Assembly: GCA_018398765.1 (NCBI GenBank)
Contig: JAHBMJ010002514.1
Span: 1-18,341, forward strand
Origin: Chromera velia
Lineage: Eukaryota; Sar; Chromeraceae
Direction of reading: 5' to 3'
Length of the DNA: 18,341 bases
Shown: piece after piece, positions 9,013 through 16,948 of the stretch
How the letters are laid out: every line of letters begins with the position of its first letter
Position numbering within the stretch: the first letter of the stretch is position 1
Position numbers and translations under genes: made by a program
Notes under the pieces: generated by a model
The model's database searches: none
Told to the model about the DNA's origin: nothing
The model's input: only the letters and a program-made list of their open reading frames with translations

Positions 9013-9498
9013 AAGTGCTCGAAAGCGCTTGGCACTTCTGGAACGCTTCAAACTCTTCTAGTTTAGATACAACAAAATTGAGACCTAAATGGTACAAAAT
9101 GGTACTAAATGATATGAAAAATTATACTTTTTAACAAAAAAAAAATATGTACCAATTCTTTTTTTTTCGATTACCAAAAATGGTAAATGGTAAAAAGTAT
9201 GAAAAATCTTTTCTCTAAGAGCTTCAAAGTTAGTGATAACATTAAAGTATTAAAATTGAGTTAGGCGCACTAGTTTTGAGACTTGTATGATAAATATTTT
9301 TCATGAAACTGAGGTGTACCAAAAATGAAAATTAAGACCTAAATGGTTAATTTTTAACCATTTTCTTGTCCCATTTATCTCAATTTGATAGGGTGTGCGT
9401 CGCCTAGAACCCTAGTTGGAGCGTTAAACTCCCGGGCGGCACATATATGCATGGTTGTTGTTTGTTATTAATAATAAGTCGCCGGTAGAGTTGATTAG

Positions 9499-9714
9499 TT
9501 AATCACTTTCTAGAATTGGGAGACAGGCATCAAAGAGACAGGCCGGATGCGAGCGTAGAAGTGATTGAATGACATTATGGATGAAGAGTTCAGATGTACT
9601 TGCACCGGGGAGTGGACAGTTACAATCATTTGAATTAATGGATTCCAGCTCAGCCAGGCAGTGTAGGAATTCTCTTTCATTCAGCCACTTGGCACATGAA
9701 GAAAGTCTATGCAT
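9499..9714 (-). CDS. Possible orphan terminal exon or short gene remnant in the transposon
   Basis: The minus-strand frame encodes 71 residues from ATG 9714, including SCAKWLNEREFLHCLAELES and ending HPACLFDACLPILESD. It continues open upstream of that ATG to a pyrimidine-rich stretch ending in ctttag (about 9766-9775), which would serve as a splice acceptor, so the 9499-9765 block could be a last exon of ~88 codons. The cysteine-rich, leucine-rich composition looks more protein-like than the surrounding AT-rich DNA. I recognise no family. It may be captured host sequence or a transposon gene remnant. No upstream exon could be joined to it. Confidence 0.25.
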   Translation of the reverse strand: MHRLSSCAKWLNEREFLHCLAELESINSNDCNCPLPGASTSELFIHNVIQSLLRSHPACLFDACLPILESD

Positions 9715-9751
9715 GAAGTCATCAACACACCGAATACAAGAATCATGTATA

Positions 9752-10016
9752 CAGGCGTCGGCTAAAGAAAACTTAGAAAAAAAAAAAAAAGATTCCCCAA
9801 ATTAAATCCTTTACTTTTTTTCTTTTTTTTTTTTCTTTTTCACTCGGGCAACTGTTGTTTAAATGTTGCACACGTGTTGTTCATATGTTGCACAACTGTT
9901 GTTAAGTGTTATTCAAGGGGGAAAAGTAAAAAAGGAAAAAAAAAAAAAATCTTCTCGATCTGATTGCTTATATAATTACTTTTTTTCTTTTCTTTTCTTT
10001 CTTTAGCCGACGCCTA
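9752..10016. mobile_element. Small inverted-repeat segment (MITE-like) near the right end of the outer element
   Basis: The left end caggcgtcggctaaagaaa (9752-9770) and the right end, read inward, taggcgtcggctaaagaaag (10016 down to 9997), are inverted repeats. Homopolymer-rich A and T tracts line the inside. The middle holds a tandem of gttgcacac/gttgttcata units (about 9849-9912). No 8-bp target duplication is visible, so it may be an old insertion or an inverted duplication of a short piece rather than a true transposon. Confidence 0.4.
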
Positions 10017-10159
10017 GGATTTGATAGGGGTGTCAAAGCAAACCCCATTACACCTGCAGATTTGATTTGAGGTTGAACCCAACCTCCGATCGAGTCAAAT
10101 CAAATCAATTATTATATCAAATCAAATCAAATCAAACCTGCATGGTCACTACCGATTGA

Positions 10160-10571
10160 ACAGTAAATTACGAAAACAAGGAATAATTGAAGTTTCTAGG
10201 AAGCTAGCTAGGAAGTTTCTGGAGTTATGAATTGAAACTTAGATTGAAACATTGCATTTCGAGTCAATAACTCAATATGAACATTTAAGTTGGGGGTCAT
10301 ATAAAAATTTATTTGAGTGCCAATGGTACGCAAGACCCCCCCCCCCCCCCCNCCCCCCCTAGACCTTCTCGCTTCGGCACGCAAATGTTTTTCTTTAAAA
10401 AAAAGTTTTTTGACACTAACTTTTTTACCGTTTAAAATCCAAAATCATATTGAACAACCACTAAAACTTAAGTTAAAAACTTATCAAAAACTTGTTTAAA
10501 ACCCAAATTTAAATCATTATACAAAAATTATGCGATCGATACACATCTGTGACAGGTTTGTTCAATGCAAT
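10160..10571. other. Intergenic, with a poly-C tract containing one undetermined base
   Basis: A run of ~21 C broken by a single n lies at about 10338-10359. This is the only ambiguous base in the window and marks unreliable homopolymer length. The rest is AT-rich with no gene signal. Confidence 0.6.
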
Positions 10572-11227
10572 TTAATGATCAAACAGCAAAGTGCGCAGGT
10601 ATTGGATCATCTTTCTTGTAATACATAAGAAAGGAAAACGTGTAATCCTTGATCGGCTTGTTATTTCCACCAAACAGTCCCCCAAGGACATCCCAGTTGC
10701 TAAGTCCTCTTTTAATTCAGGGCGAACCCAGACAATCAAGCCACTACCACCCCCCCCTCTTCCCATAACAAATATAGTGCCCGGAGCGGGCAGAAGTCGA
10801 AGCACCATACCCGTTGGGCAACAACGGCCAGCAACTCATATTTCTAGTCCTGACCTCCTGGCCCAGGAAAAGAGAAATTGAAAGAGTAAGTGAACATACA
10901 GGCAGTCTTCTCTCCTGCCTTTTCGAGATTGGTCCAATCCATCTGGATTAAGAGAACCTTGGGCACCTCTATCAGAAAGCGCGTCTCTGTTCCTCTCAGC
11001 TCTCTTTCGGCTTCGGTTCCGCTGCCCACGATTTTTGTGGTGGGGTGTGGGGAGTATCTCTGTGACATGAAGTGACAAACGACAATGGTGTTATTGTTAG
11101 GGGGGGAATAAAGCTTGATCGACCAAATGTCGGGCTCTTTGGTGCTGCTGTTGTGATGACAGGCGTCAAGAAACTCCTTCTCCATCTCCCCCCACCCCGT
11201 GAAGAGGGCCTCCCACTCTTCTGCCAT
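10572..11227 (-). CDS. Possible spliced gene of unknown function
   Basis: The first exon candidate starts at ATG 11227 in a strong context (caccATGg) and encodes ~114 residues of protein-like sequence, beginning MAEEWEALFTGWGEMEKEFL and continuing through IWSIKLYSPPNNNTIVVCHF to DWTNLEKAGEKTA. A consensus-like donor (CCT/GTATGT, near 10902) follows. Downstream, a second open stretch to 10572 encodes MVLRLLPAPGTIFVMG and RPELKEDLATGMSLGDCLVE, among others. The obvious acceptor (gggccag near 10860) does not keep the frame: its use gives an early stop. Only a weak acceptor (atatgag, near 10837) would join the two. Thus the second exon, or even the end of the gene, is uncertain. I recognise no domain. 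It could be a host gene or a transposon relic beside the island. Confidence 0.35.
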
Positions 11228-12102
11228 GGTGACATGTCCTTTGGATTTTAGCTCTTCATGCACGAGCTCAATTCATTGGACGACAAGGTCAAGATCCCCA
11301 TACCTAAAGTAACATAATCCACAAGGGCATCTGTACTAAAATTTTTTGACTGAAGCATCCAGAGTACTGCAGGGCATCAGAGGAGACTTGTCAGGGGGGG
11401 AGAATCTGATGAGGGAATCGTGGAGGGGGAATGAAAATGTCAGACAATTTTTCAAAATTTGGGACCTTTGATGCTTCAGAACCAGATGACATCTGGAGAA
11501 ACCATTTGGTGGCTTTTATGTGACAATCATAGGAATCAAGATTGAGCACTTACAGCTTATCCACCAGACCCCACTGAGATGAATGCCCAAAAAAGTCTCG
11601 ATGGCATGCAAAGACCGCAATGGCATGCAAATAAATTTTTACATGGCCCCTTGAAGTTTGACAGCTTAGTAAGCCTTAGTTTGTCATATAGTATATGTTT
11701 TAAAGTATATTTTAGTTGTGTGCATGATGTATACACACTCTAGTCTAGTGTTATTAAAGCTACTATACGTATAAGAAAAAATATTAGTGTAGGTTCTGAT
11801 CTAGGTTCTGATCATATATTATTTTATTTCTTTTAAATAAGAACTTTGTACTAGACTTTGTAGTACTTAGTATCACTTAAGTATGCATACAGCTGATCTC
11901 CTCTTTCAAATTACTGGGGCCACTGTAGCTCAAAATGCTGTTATTAGTAGTCTCTTATTATTCTATAGGTCTAGCTATGGGTTACCATAACTATAACACG
12001 CTAGGTCCTGGAGGACCCTAGGAGTCACCCCACTTTTAAGAACTAGTTCAAGACTAGTCAACTTCAAGCATTGGTCACTCTGGTCAGATTAGTTAACTAT
12101 AA
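11228..12102. other. Intergenic, no gene seen
   Basis: No coding sequence is convincing. A 12-base direct duplication of taggttctgatc occurs at 11790-11813. An imperfect palindrome, ctaggtcctggaggaccctag, lies at 12001-12021. Upstream exons of the minus-strand gene starting near 11227 could lie here but I cannot place any. Confidence 0.45.
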
Positions 12103-12587
12103 TCAAGCAACAGGGTATGGAAAGTAGGTTAAAACTTAAACCTAACCGACCTGGCAGTCAAATTAAACTAGGTTAATCAATAATTCAATGACAATGAGTC
12201 ACTAATTTAATTAGGGCGTTACAGTTTTATTGATAGACGATAGTGCATCAATCAGTGAATGAATAATGTATGAATCACAATGTGATACACATTGATAGTG
12301 TATATTTATTATGATTTGTGTATATGATGGTATATTTTTACTATGAATTTATGATTAGTATAAGTACTAGTGAGGCGTAGTGACCGTTTATTAATTGTAC
12401 TAGTCTAGCTACTATCCGGGGGGACTTTGCCCCTCCGGACCCCCCCATAGAAACGAAACCTGGTTTAACCTAAAATACCTTGTTTAACCTACAGGTTACC
12501 TACTTCAACCAAAACCTACAGCCTCAATACCTAAGTAACCTAACCTAAGCTTTTAACCTAACCCACTTTCCATACCCTGTCGAGCAA
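12103..12587. mobile_element. hAT-like MITE (12111-12579)
   Basis: The left end cagggtatggaaagtaggtt (12111) and the right end read inward, cagggtatggaaagtgggtt (12579), are inverted repeats, perfect over the first 15 bases. Flanking 8-mers are tcaagcaa (12103-12110) and tcgagcaa (12580-12587), 7/8 identical. CAGGG with an 8-bp duplication is classic for hAT elements. Both subterminal regions are full of ggtta/taacc repeats. At 469 bp with no open frame of note it is non-autonomous. It lies ~300 bp beyond the 3' end of the TMEM65 gene. Confidence 0.82.
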
Positions 12588-12886
12588 CCATTACGATTGT
12601 CAGTCACTATTTGCTACTAGAGTAGCTATGAGTACTTTAGAGTGAGTACTGTGTTTTAATTCAAGATTCGAAGCATTCTATTCATGTCACAAATCATGTG
12701 AAACGTTGACTAGAACGTTGATTCACTGACAGTCAATCTTTGTGCCCCTCTTGATCAGATCGATTGTCTTCGCTTCAGGTATAGTGATTTCAGCCAGAAT
12801 TTGTATCATCCCCTTCCAGCGGCTGTCCCTTCATTGCGCTGCGACCACCGTACGCCCATCTCGATAATCCATCATTATGCCATCGA
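12588..12886. other. 3' flank of the TMEM65 gene
   Basis: No gene is seen between the MITE and the TMEM65 stop codon. This should include the TMEM65 3' untranslated region. A minus-strand frame extending from 13746 to 12790 crosses the TMEM65 exons in the wrong frame and reads through intron repeats, so it is not real as a whole. Confidence 0.5.
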
Positions 12887-13218
12887 TCATCCCTCTTGGT
12901 GCTGTGCTTGAAGCTCTTCCTCGTGGGGCCGCGCAGGCCAGAGTCTTTTGTTCTCAGGCCAAAACAGGGGAAACATACCCAAGCAACAGCCTGCAGGATG
13001 AAACAGAAAAAAACAGTCACGAAAAACCGAGAGGAACCAGAAGCAGAGGCACGAAAAAGGGAGACCGAAAAAAGAGCAGGGAAGGACTGAGAGAGAACAC
13101 AGGCAAATCCAGAGGAGCCGAAAGAGAATGGGGGAAAAACAAAGAGAGACAGAAAGAAAGAACAAAAGAACAAAAGAGCAAAAGAACGAAAGACAGAAAG
13201 ACAGAAAGACAGAAAGAC

Positions 13219-13253
<35 letters not shown>

Positions 13254-13286
13254 AAAGAAAGAAAGAAAGAAAGAAAGAAAGAAGGA

Positions 13287-13318
<32 letters not shown>

Positions 13319-14830
13319 GAGAAAGAGAGAGAGGAAAGAAGGAAGGAAGGAAGGGAGAGAGAGAGAGGAACTGAAAGAAAGGGATGAAGCGCCCCCCGCT
13401 TCAACCCATGCACCGACCCACCCAGGCAGATGCCAAGAACTCGACCCGACGTCTTGGCTAGCACTGCCGAGTTGGTTGCCCTCTCTGCTGCACTCATATT
13501 AGGGTCCGGCAGTCCCAGCCTTCTCGCTGCTGCCTCGATGCTTCCGCCCAACCAGATTCCCGAGACGTCACCGACCTGCCTCATTGCACACACACATGGC
13601 CCGGAAAAAGAAGCTGAGGGGCACTTACAAAGAGTTGAGGTGGCAGCGCGTGTATATGTACGTCGCACGTCACTGAACCTCGGATTGAAAAATCTGACGC
13701 ACGCAGATGTATGTTCCGGAAATAGAGCTGAGGGGGCACTTAACACAACACGAGCGAGGGTGAAAACAATTCGAGTTAATTTTGAGCGCTTTCCGGGCCA
13801 TTCGGATGGAGTGCGTCAGATTCACACATACCTACGTACGCATGTACCCACGTACGTACACACACACACACACACACACAGATAGAGAGAAGGGGGAGGG
13901 AGAGGGAGAAGAGGGAGGCAGAGAAAGAAAGAAAGAAACCTTTGGGGATACACGAAGTGCACGTCAGACAAGAATGTAGAATGCAAGATCGAAGCCCAAT
14001 GTTGGTACATACAACGGAACGACGCGACATGCCAGAACGCAGGACAGGACACAACACATGATGAACGACGCGTCAAAGAAGATCCACTGCCCCTCAACAA
14101 AAGTGCCTGCAGCAGCAAATGATTGACCGAATAATTGACCAATCCCACCACGGTCCGGCCGGCTGACCGACTGACTGCTTGACGTGCATTTAGACAGACG
14201 AACGGAAAGACATACAGACTGCCAGGTTGATTGATATGATCGATGGAAACGGACCGACCGACCGACCATATTCCCGAGAGCAGCGGCAGCCAGGGTGGAA
14301 ATGCCCAGAAGAGATCCCAAAAAGACGTCGAAGAAGTCCCCCGCAATCAGCATAATGCTATTGTCCAAAAAGCCAAAGCCAACGAAAGGCACTGCACTTA
14401 CAAACGCGTATGTCCTTAACTTTTGATGAAAGGAACTCTCCTCCTCCCCCCGCTCCACAGTACTCTGTTGAGAGGGCACAGTCACTTCCGAGACGCCAAC
14501 TTTCATCCTCAGAAGCCGCAAACTCTCCACTAAGGCTGGGTCTCTGGCAAGTCTCTCTAATGTGTCGTCATCTGCAGATTGCAGTGCGTAGAGGCACTCT
14601 AGGTTCTTTCCGCTCTCTCCAACTTCAGGGCGTGCAGAAGCAGTCGAGGAAGAAGGCTCAGAGGAAGAAGCCGCAGACTGCGCCCTCATCCCTGACAGAC
14701 TGGCTCTGCTCACGCGGGACTCCCCATGAATGCATCGCACCATTTTTTGGGAGTTTAAAAAAGGAGACGGCACAACGAGACGGCGAAGTGACCTTCGCAG
14801 AAGAGAGGAAGTCTGAGTGACATAAGCCAT
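12887..14830 (-). CDS. TMEM65: TMEM65-family mitochondrial inner-membrane protein, three exons
   Basis: TMEM65 is a mitochondrial inner-membrane protein of animals, linked in recent work to mitochondrial sodium/calcium exchange. Its role in protists is unknown. I join three exons on the minus strand: 14830-14267 (188 codons), 13575-13422 and 12990-12887, 273 residues in all. The N-terminus (MAYVTQTSSLLRRSLRRLVV) is Arg-rich and acid-free, like a mitochondrial targeting peptide. The family core follows: IPF-type AVPFVGFGFLDNSIMLIAG (residues ~146-164), LGISTLAAAALGNM (175-188), then exon 2 VGDVSGIWLGGSIEAAARRL (189-208) and exon 3 GCCLGMFPLFW (240-250), giving three membrane segments. Intron 1 (14266-13576) has GTCGGT/…GGCAG ends, and intron 2 (13421-12991) has GTGGGT/…CTGCAG, splitting codon 240. 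Both joins restore unbroken family motifs. The introns hold CA, TTTC and CT repeats. It is divergent from the YdcZ-like gene. Confidence 0.88.
13135..13375 (-). repeat. Homopyrimidine TTTC/CT tract in TMEM65 intron 2
   Basis: On the gene's sense strand this is an almost uninterrupted pyrimidine tract of ~200 bases made of TTTC, CTTT and CT units (GAAA/GACA/GGAA on the plus strand). It fills most of the 431-base intron and lies upstream of the acceptor at 12991. It is the same class of repeat as the TTTC tract at 1158-1415. Frames through it encode only Ser/Phe/Leu or Lys/Glu/Arg runs. Confidence 0.9.
13858..13940 (+). repeat. CA dinucleotide and purine repeat in TMEM65 intron 1
   Basis: A CA run (13858-13880) is followed by a ~55-base purine-rich stretch (gagagaaggggg to gaaagaaagaaa). 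On the sense strand of the gene this is a pyrimidine tract followed by GT repeats. It sits within the 691-base intron 1. It was preceded at 14251-14266 by a CGAC/ACCG tandem that overlaps the splice donor. Confidence 0.85.
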
Positions 14831-15664
14831 GATTAGTAGTACCCATGCACAGGATATGTCTCGTACACAGCCGGATTCAAATTCTCAAACGAATGAAACA
14901 GCAGCACCAAAATTCCTGCGAGTCAGAACAAAAGACGACGGTACACTGAGGAGACGGCAGAATCGACTTGCACGCCACGTCGATCTTTTCCAGGGCAAAG
15001 AGCTGTGAAGAACGTCCGAGTAAGTCGTCAGGGTCACATTGAGGCACAGATTGATTAGAAGACAGCATCTACACACAGCCCACACAAACTGAACTTCACT
15101 TAATTTCATTAAACATTCATTGTTCTGAGATGTTTTGAGAGGTCCTGCTTTGGATATCACTCCAGTATACTTCGGCCGCGCGGCCCTTCGATTAATTGTG
15201 CGCCGCCATGCGCCGCCGCACGGGACAGCGTGGAAAGACTACGTGGCTTGTAATGTCTGGCCGTCTACCAGGTCGGAATCGTGCACAACGAAGCTAGACG
15301 AGAGGCTGATCAAATGCAGTATAGATCAGAATGCTCAGGGCATGCTCTCAGATTCAATACAAAACAGATGACGTCAGCAACCCCAGCTGGTGCAGACTTC
15401 GGCTGATCGGATCTTCCTGTACCGTCTCCTCCGTCTCTTTCACTTATGTGTCAAGGTAGCTGTGTCCAGAGAATTGTTCCCGCTCGCCCTCTCTAAATCA
15501 ATCATTTCCGAAGAGTTTGGCTTCTCCTTGTGCTCGCAACGTAAGATCCTCTGGGAGTTTTGGTGTGGAAGCTCCCCGTGGTGACGATTGTGCAATTGAC
15601 TGGCTTCATAGTACAAATTTCTCACGTCTGTATTTGCTCATCATTTTCCCTCCGGTCTCGACTG
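14831..15664. promoter_or_regulatory. Divergent promoter region between TMEM65 and the YdcZ-like gene
   Basis: This 834-base region separates two divergent start codons and must carry both promoters unless 5' exons extend outward. I cannot identify a TATA box or initiator with confidence. A GC-rich patch with cggccgcgcggccc and cgccgccatgcgccgccgc lies at 15173-15220. A minus-strand small frame of 63 codons (15068 to 14877) and plus-strand frames at 15135-15584 have no recognisable features and could be upstream frames, 5' exons or chance. Confidence 0.4.
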
Positions 15665-16948
15665 ATGACAAAGAGGTGCGATGGCCCGGTCGGGCGGGTG
15701 GCGTGCAAAGTCGCCCTTTCTCTCTGGCCCTTCTCCGTCGGGTTTGTGCAACCGTTCAATTCGTATTTGATGATTCTTCTCCGGAATGTTCTGGATGACT
15801 CTTTCTTCTGGCCCCTCTTCTTGAACTATGTCGTTGTTCTGGCAGGAGCGCTGGTAGGGTTGGCCGTCATGTCTCTCAGACCCCCTTCAGAAGCTCGCAG
15901 CTGGCTTGAAGGCTTCAGAGAGGTTGGCAGGCGTGTGAAGGGAAGTGGATGGGAAGTTTTTTCCCTCTGCGGGGGCATTGTGTTACCAGTCAGTGTGGGA
16001 AGCAACGCGTTCACGAGTAGGCTGATTGGATTTGGGCCCACATACCTCGGTGTGTCGTGTGGGTTGGTGGTGTCCTCCTTGCTGATTGATTGGAGAGGTC
16101 TTATCTGGGCACAGAAACAAGCGGTGAATTGGTTGGATATCCTCGGAGCGTTTTTGGTCATGGGGGGGACGGCAATGTTTGTGGGAGGTACGCTTGAAGA
16201 GGGCTTGAGGACGGGGTCGGGGGGTGAGTTTGGACAGGGAGAACGGGTTGGGCTTTTGCTCTTGTCTGTCGTGTCGGGGATCCTGTTGGTCGTGCAGGGG
16301 GCGTTGAATAAGAGATTGACTCAGGCTTTGGGGGATCCATGGAAGAGCGCTTCTTGGTCTGCTCTGTGTGCTGTTGTTCTTTTGCTCCCCATTGCATTTG
16401 CAACAGGACCAAAAGTTCCCGAAATGATCGGTCGCACTCCTCCTTCCCAGCAGTGGTTTCGTTACTTGTCTGGATTGATTGGCCTGGCGATTCTGCTGAC
16501 CTCAATGTCGGCCCCGAAATATCTCGGGTTCTCTCTGTATGCAAAGGCTCGGGTGTCTGGTGAGGTCGTTGGGGCTGTGATGATTGGTGTGACACCTGGG
16601 CTGATCTCTTATGTAAATGGTCACCAGGAAACGGTATCCGTGATGGGTATTCTTGGTTTGTTGGTCACGTTTGCTGGATTTTTCATCTCCCTCAAATTGG
16701 CTGATCAGCAAAGCAGTTGGTGTAGCAGAGGGAGAGGCGAAAGAGACATCCAGACAAAAACACCAAGAGAAGATCCAGAGCAGCCAGATGAAACAGAGGC
16801 AGTCGAAGCTGCTGCCGGGGAAAGTGGGAAAGGGAAAGAAGAGGGGGGGAATCAGATTTGTCCTCCGACTCATCAAAGAAGTTCAACAGCAAGTGAGGAG
16901 AACGGGGACTCAGTGCCATGCAGTAGCGGTCCCACAGCCTGTCAGTGA
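15665..16948 (+). CDS. Two-domain YdcZ/DUF606-family membrane protein (drug/metabolite transporter superfamily)
   Basis: The 427-residue product is a polytopic membrane protein of the drug/metabolite transporter superfamily, resembling bacterial YdcZ/DUF606 proteins. Substrate unknown. Each DUF606 unit has about five membrane helices, and here two are in tandem. Unit one begins at FSVGFVQPFNSYL, then GGIVLPVSVGSNAFTSRLIG and LGVSCGLVVSSLLIDWRGLI, which carries the family's G-x-x-x-S-x-x-I-D motif. Unit two begins SGILLVVQGALNKRLTQALG, matching the G-x-x-x-x-x-Q-x-x-x-N signature, then LGFSLYAKARVSGEVVGAVM. The last ~90 residues are hydrophilic, rich in Glu, Lys, Gly and Ser, and probably cytosolic and disordered. 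I chose the ATG at 15665 because it directly precedes the first helix. The frame is open further upstream without a better ATG, so a 5' exon is possible. No introns inside. Confidence 0.85.
   Translation: MTKRCDGPVGRVACKVALSLWPFSVGFVQPFNSYLMILLRNVLDDSFFWPLFLNYVVVLAGALVGLAVMSLRPPSEARSWLEGFREVGRRVKGSGWEVFSLCGGIVLPVSVGSNAFTSRLIGFGPTYLGVSCGLVVSSLLIDWRGLIWAQKQAVNWLDILGAFLVMGGTAMFVGGTLEEGLRTGSGGEFGQGERVGLLLLSVVSGILLVVQGALNKRLTQALGDPWKSASWSALCAVVLLLPIAFATGPKVPEMIGRTPPSQQWFRYLSGLIGLAILLTSMSAPKYLGFSLYAKARVSGEVVGAVMIGVTPGLISYVNGHQETVSVMGILGLLVTFAGFFISLKLADQQSSWCSRGRGERDIQTKTPREDPEQPDETEAVEAAAGESGKGKEEGGNQICPPTHQRSSTASEENGDSVPCSSGPTACQ

Larger units (their letters stand above)
7895..9415. mobile_element. 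Foldback inverted-repeat transposon (7903-9407) with perfect 8-bp duplication
   Basis: The termini are perfect 14-bp inverted repeats: ctaggcgacgcaca at 7903-7916 and tgtgcgtcgcctag at 9394-9407. Both are immediately flanked by aaccctag (7895-7902 and 9408-9415), an 8-bp target duplication. Just inside lie long inverted arms, 8134-8390 and 9137-9393. The comparable 225-base part (8134-8358 against 9169-9393) differs at about seven positions, mostly transitions. No transposase is visible. An 8-bp duplication suggests the hAT superfamily, although CTAGGCG is not a textbook hAT terminus. It sits inside the 5708-10151 element and is therefore younger. The central loop (~8391-9136) holds a direct repeat and an A/G-rich stretch. 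Confidence 0.82.
5700..10159. mobile_element. Outer hAT-like DNA transposon (5708-10151) with 8-bp target duplication
   Basis: The left end at 5708 reads tagtgaccaggtttgatttg, and the right end at 10151 read on the minus strand is tagtgaccatgcaggtttga, the same terminus apart from a 4-base insertion. The flanking 8-mers are ccgatcga (5700-5707) and ccgattga (10152-10159), 7/8 identical. TAGTG fits the YARNG terminus and 8-bp duplication known for the hAT superfamily. Both ends carry arrays of tttgat and atttgaggttgaa subterminal motifs, typical transposase-binding repeats. At 4.4 kb it is long, but at least two later insertions account for ~2.5 kb of this. I see no transposase with a DDE core or hAT dimerisation region, so it is probably non-autonomous or degenerate. 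The base composition is AT-rich compared with both flanks. Confidence 0.75.

Noticed and set aside
10020-10060. taggggtgtcaaag as the end of another hAT element
   Set aside because: It resembles known hAT-type ends, but no inverted partner (tttgacacccc) or flanking duplication is present in the window.
10591-10881. Plus-strand 96-codon frame opposite the possible minus-strand gene
   Set aside because: Its Pro-rich stretch is the complement of a G-rich run and the minus strand has the better start context and composition; still, the choice between strands is not certain.
12111-12579. Telomere-like ttaaccta/aaccctag motifs as a telomeric remnant
   Set aside because: The motif copies are irregular, in both orientations and confined to transposon subterminal regions; aaccctag at 7895 is a target duplication.
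12877-13502. Lys/Glu/Arg-rich plus-strand frames opposite TMEM65 intron 2
   Set aside because: They are the antisense of the TTTC intron repeat and encode only KERK-type runs.
12790-13746. A 318-codon minus-strand open frame as a single gene
   Set aside because: It contains TMEM65 exon 2 in frame but then reads through the intron 2 TTTC repeat and crosses exon 3 in the wrong frame; the spliced model explains the conserved motifs better.
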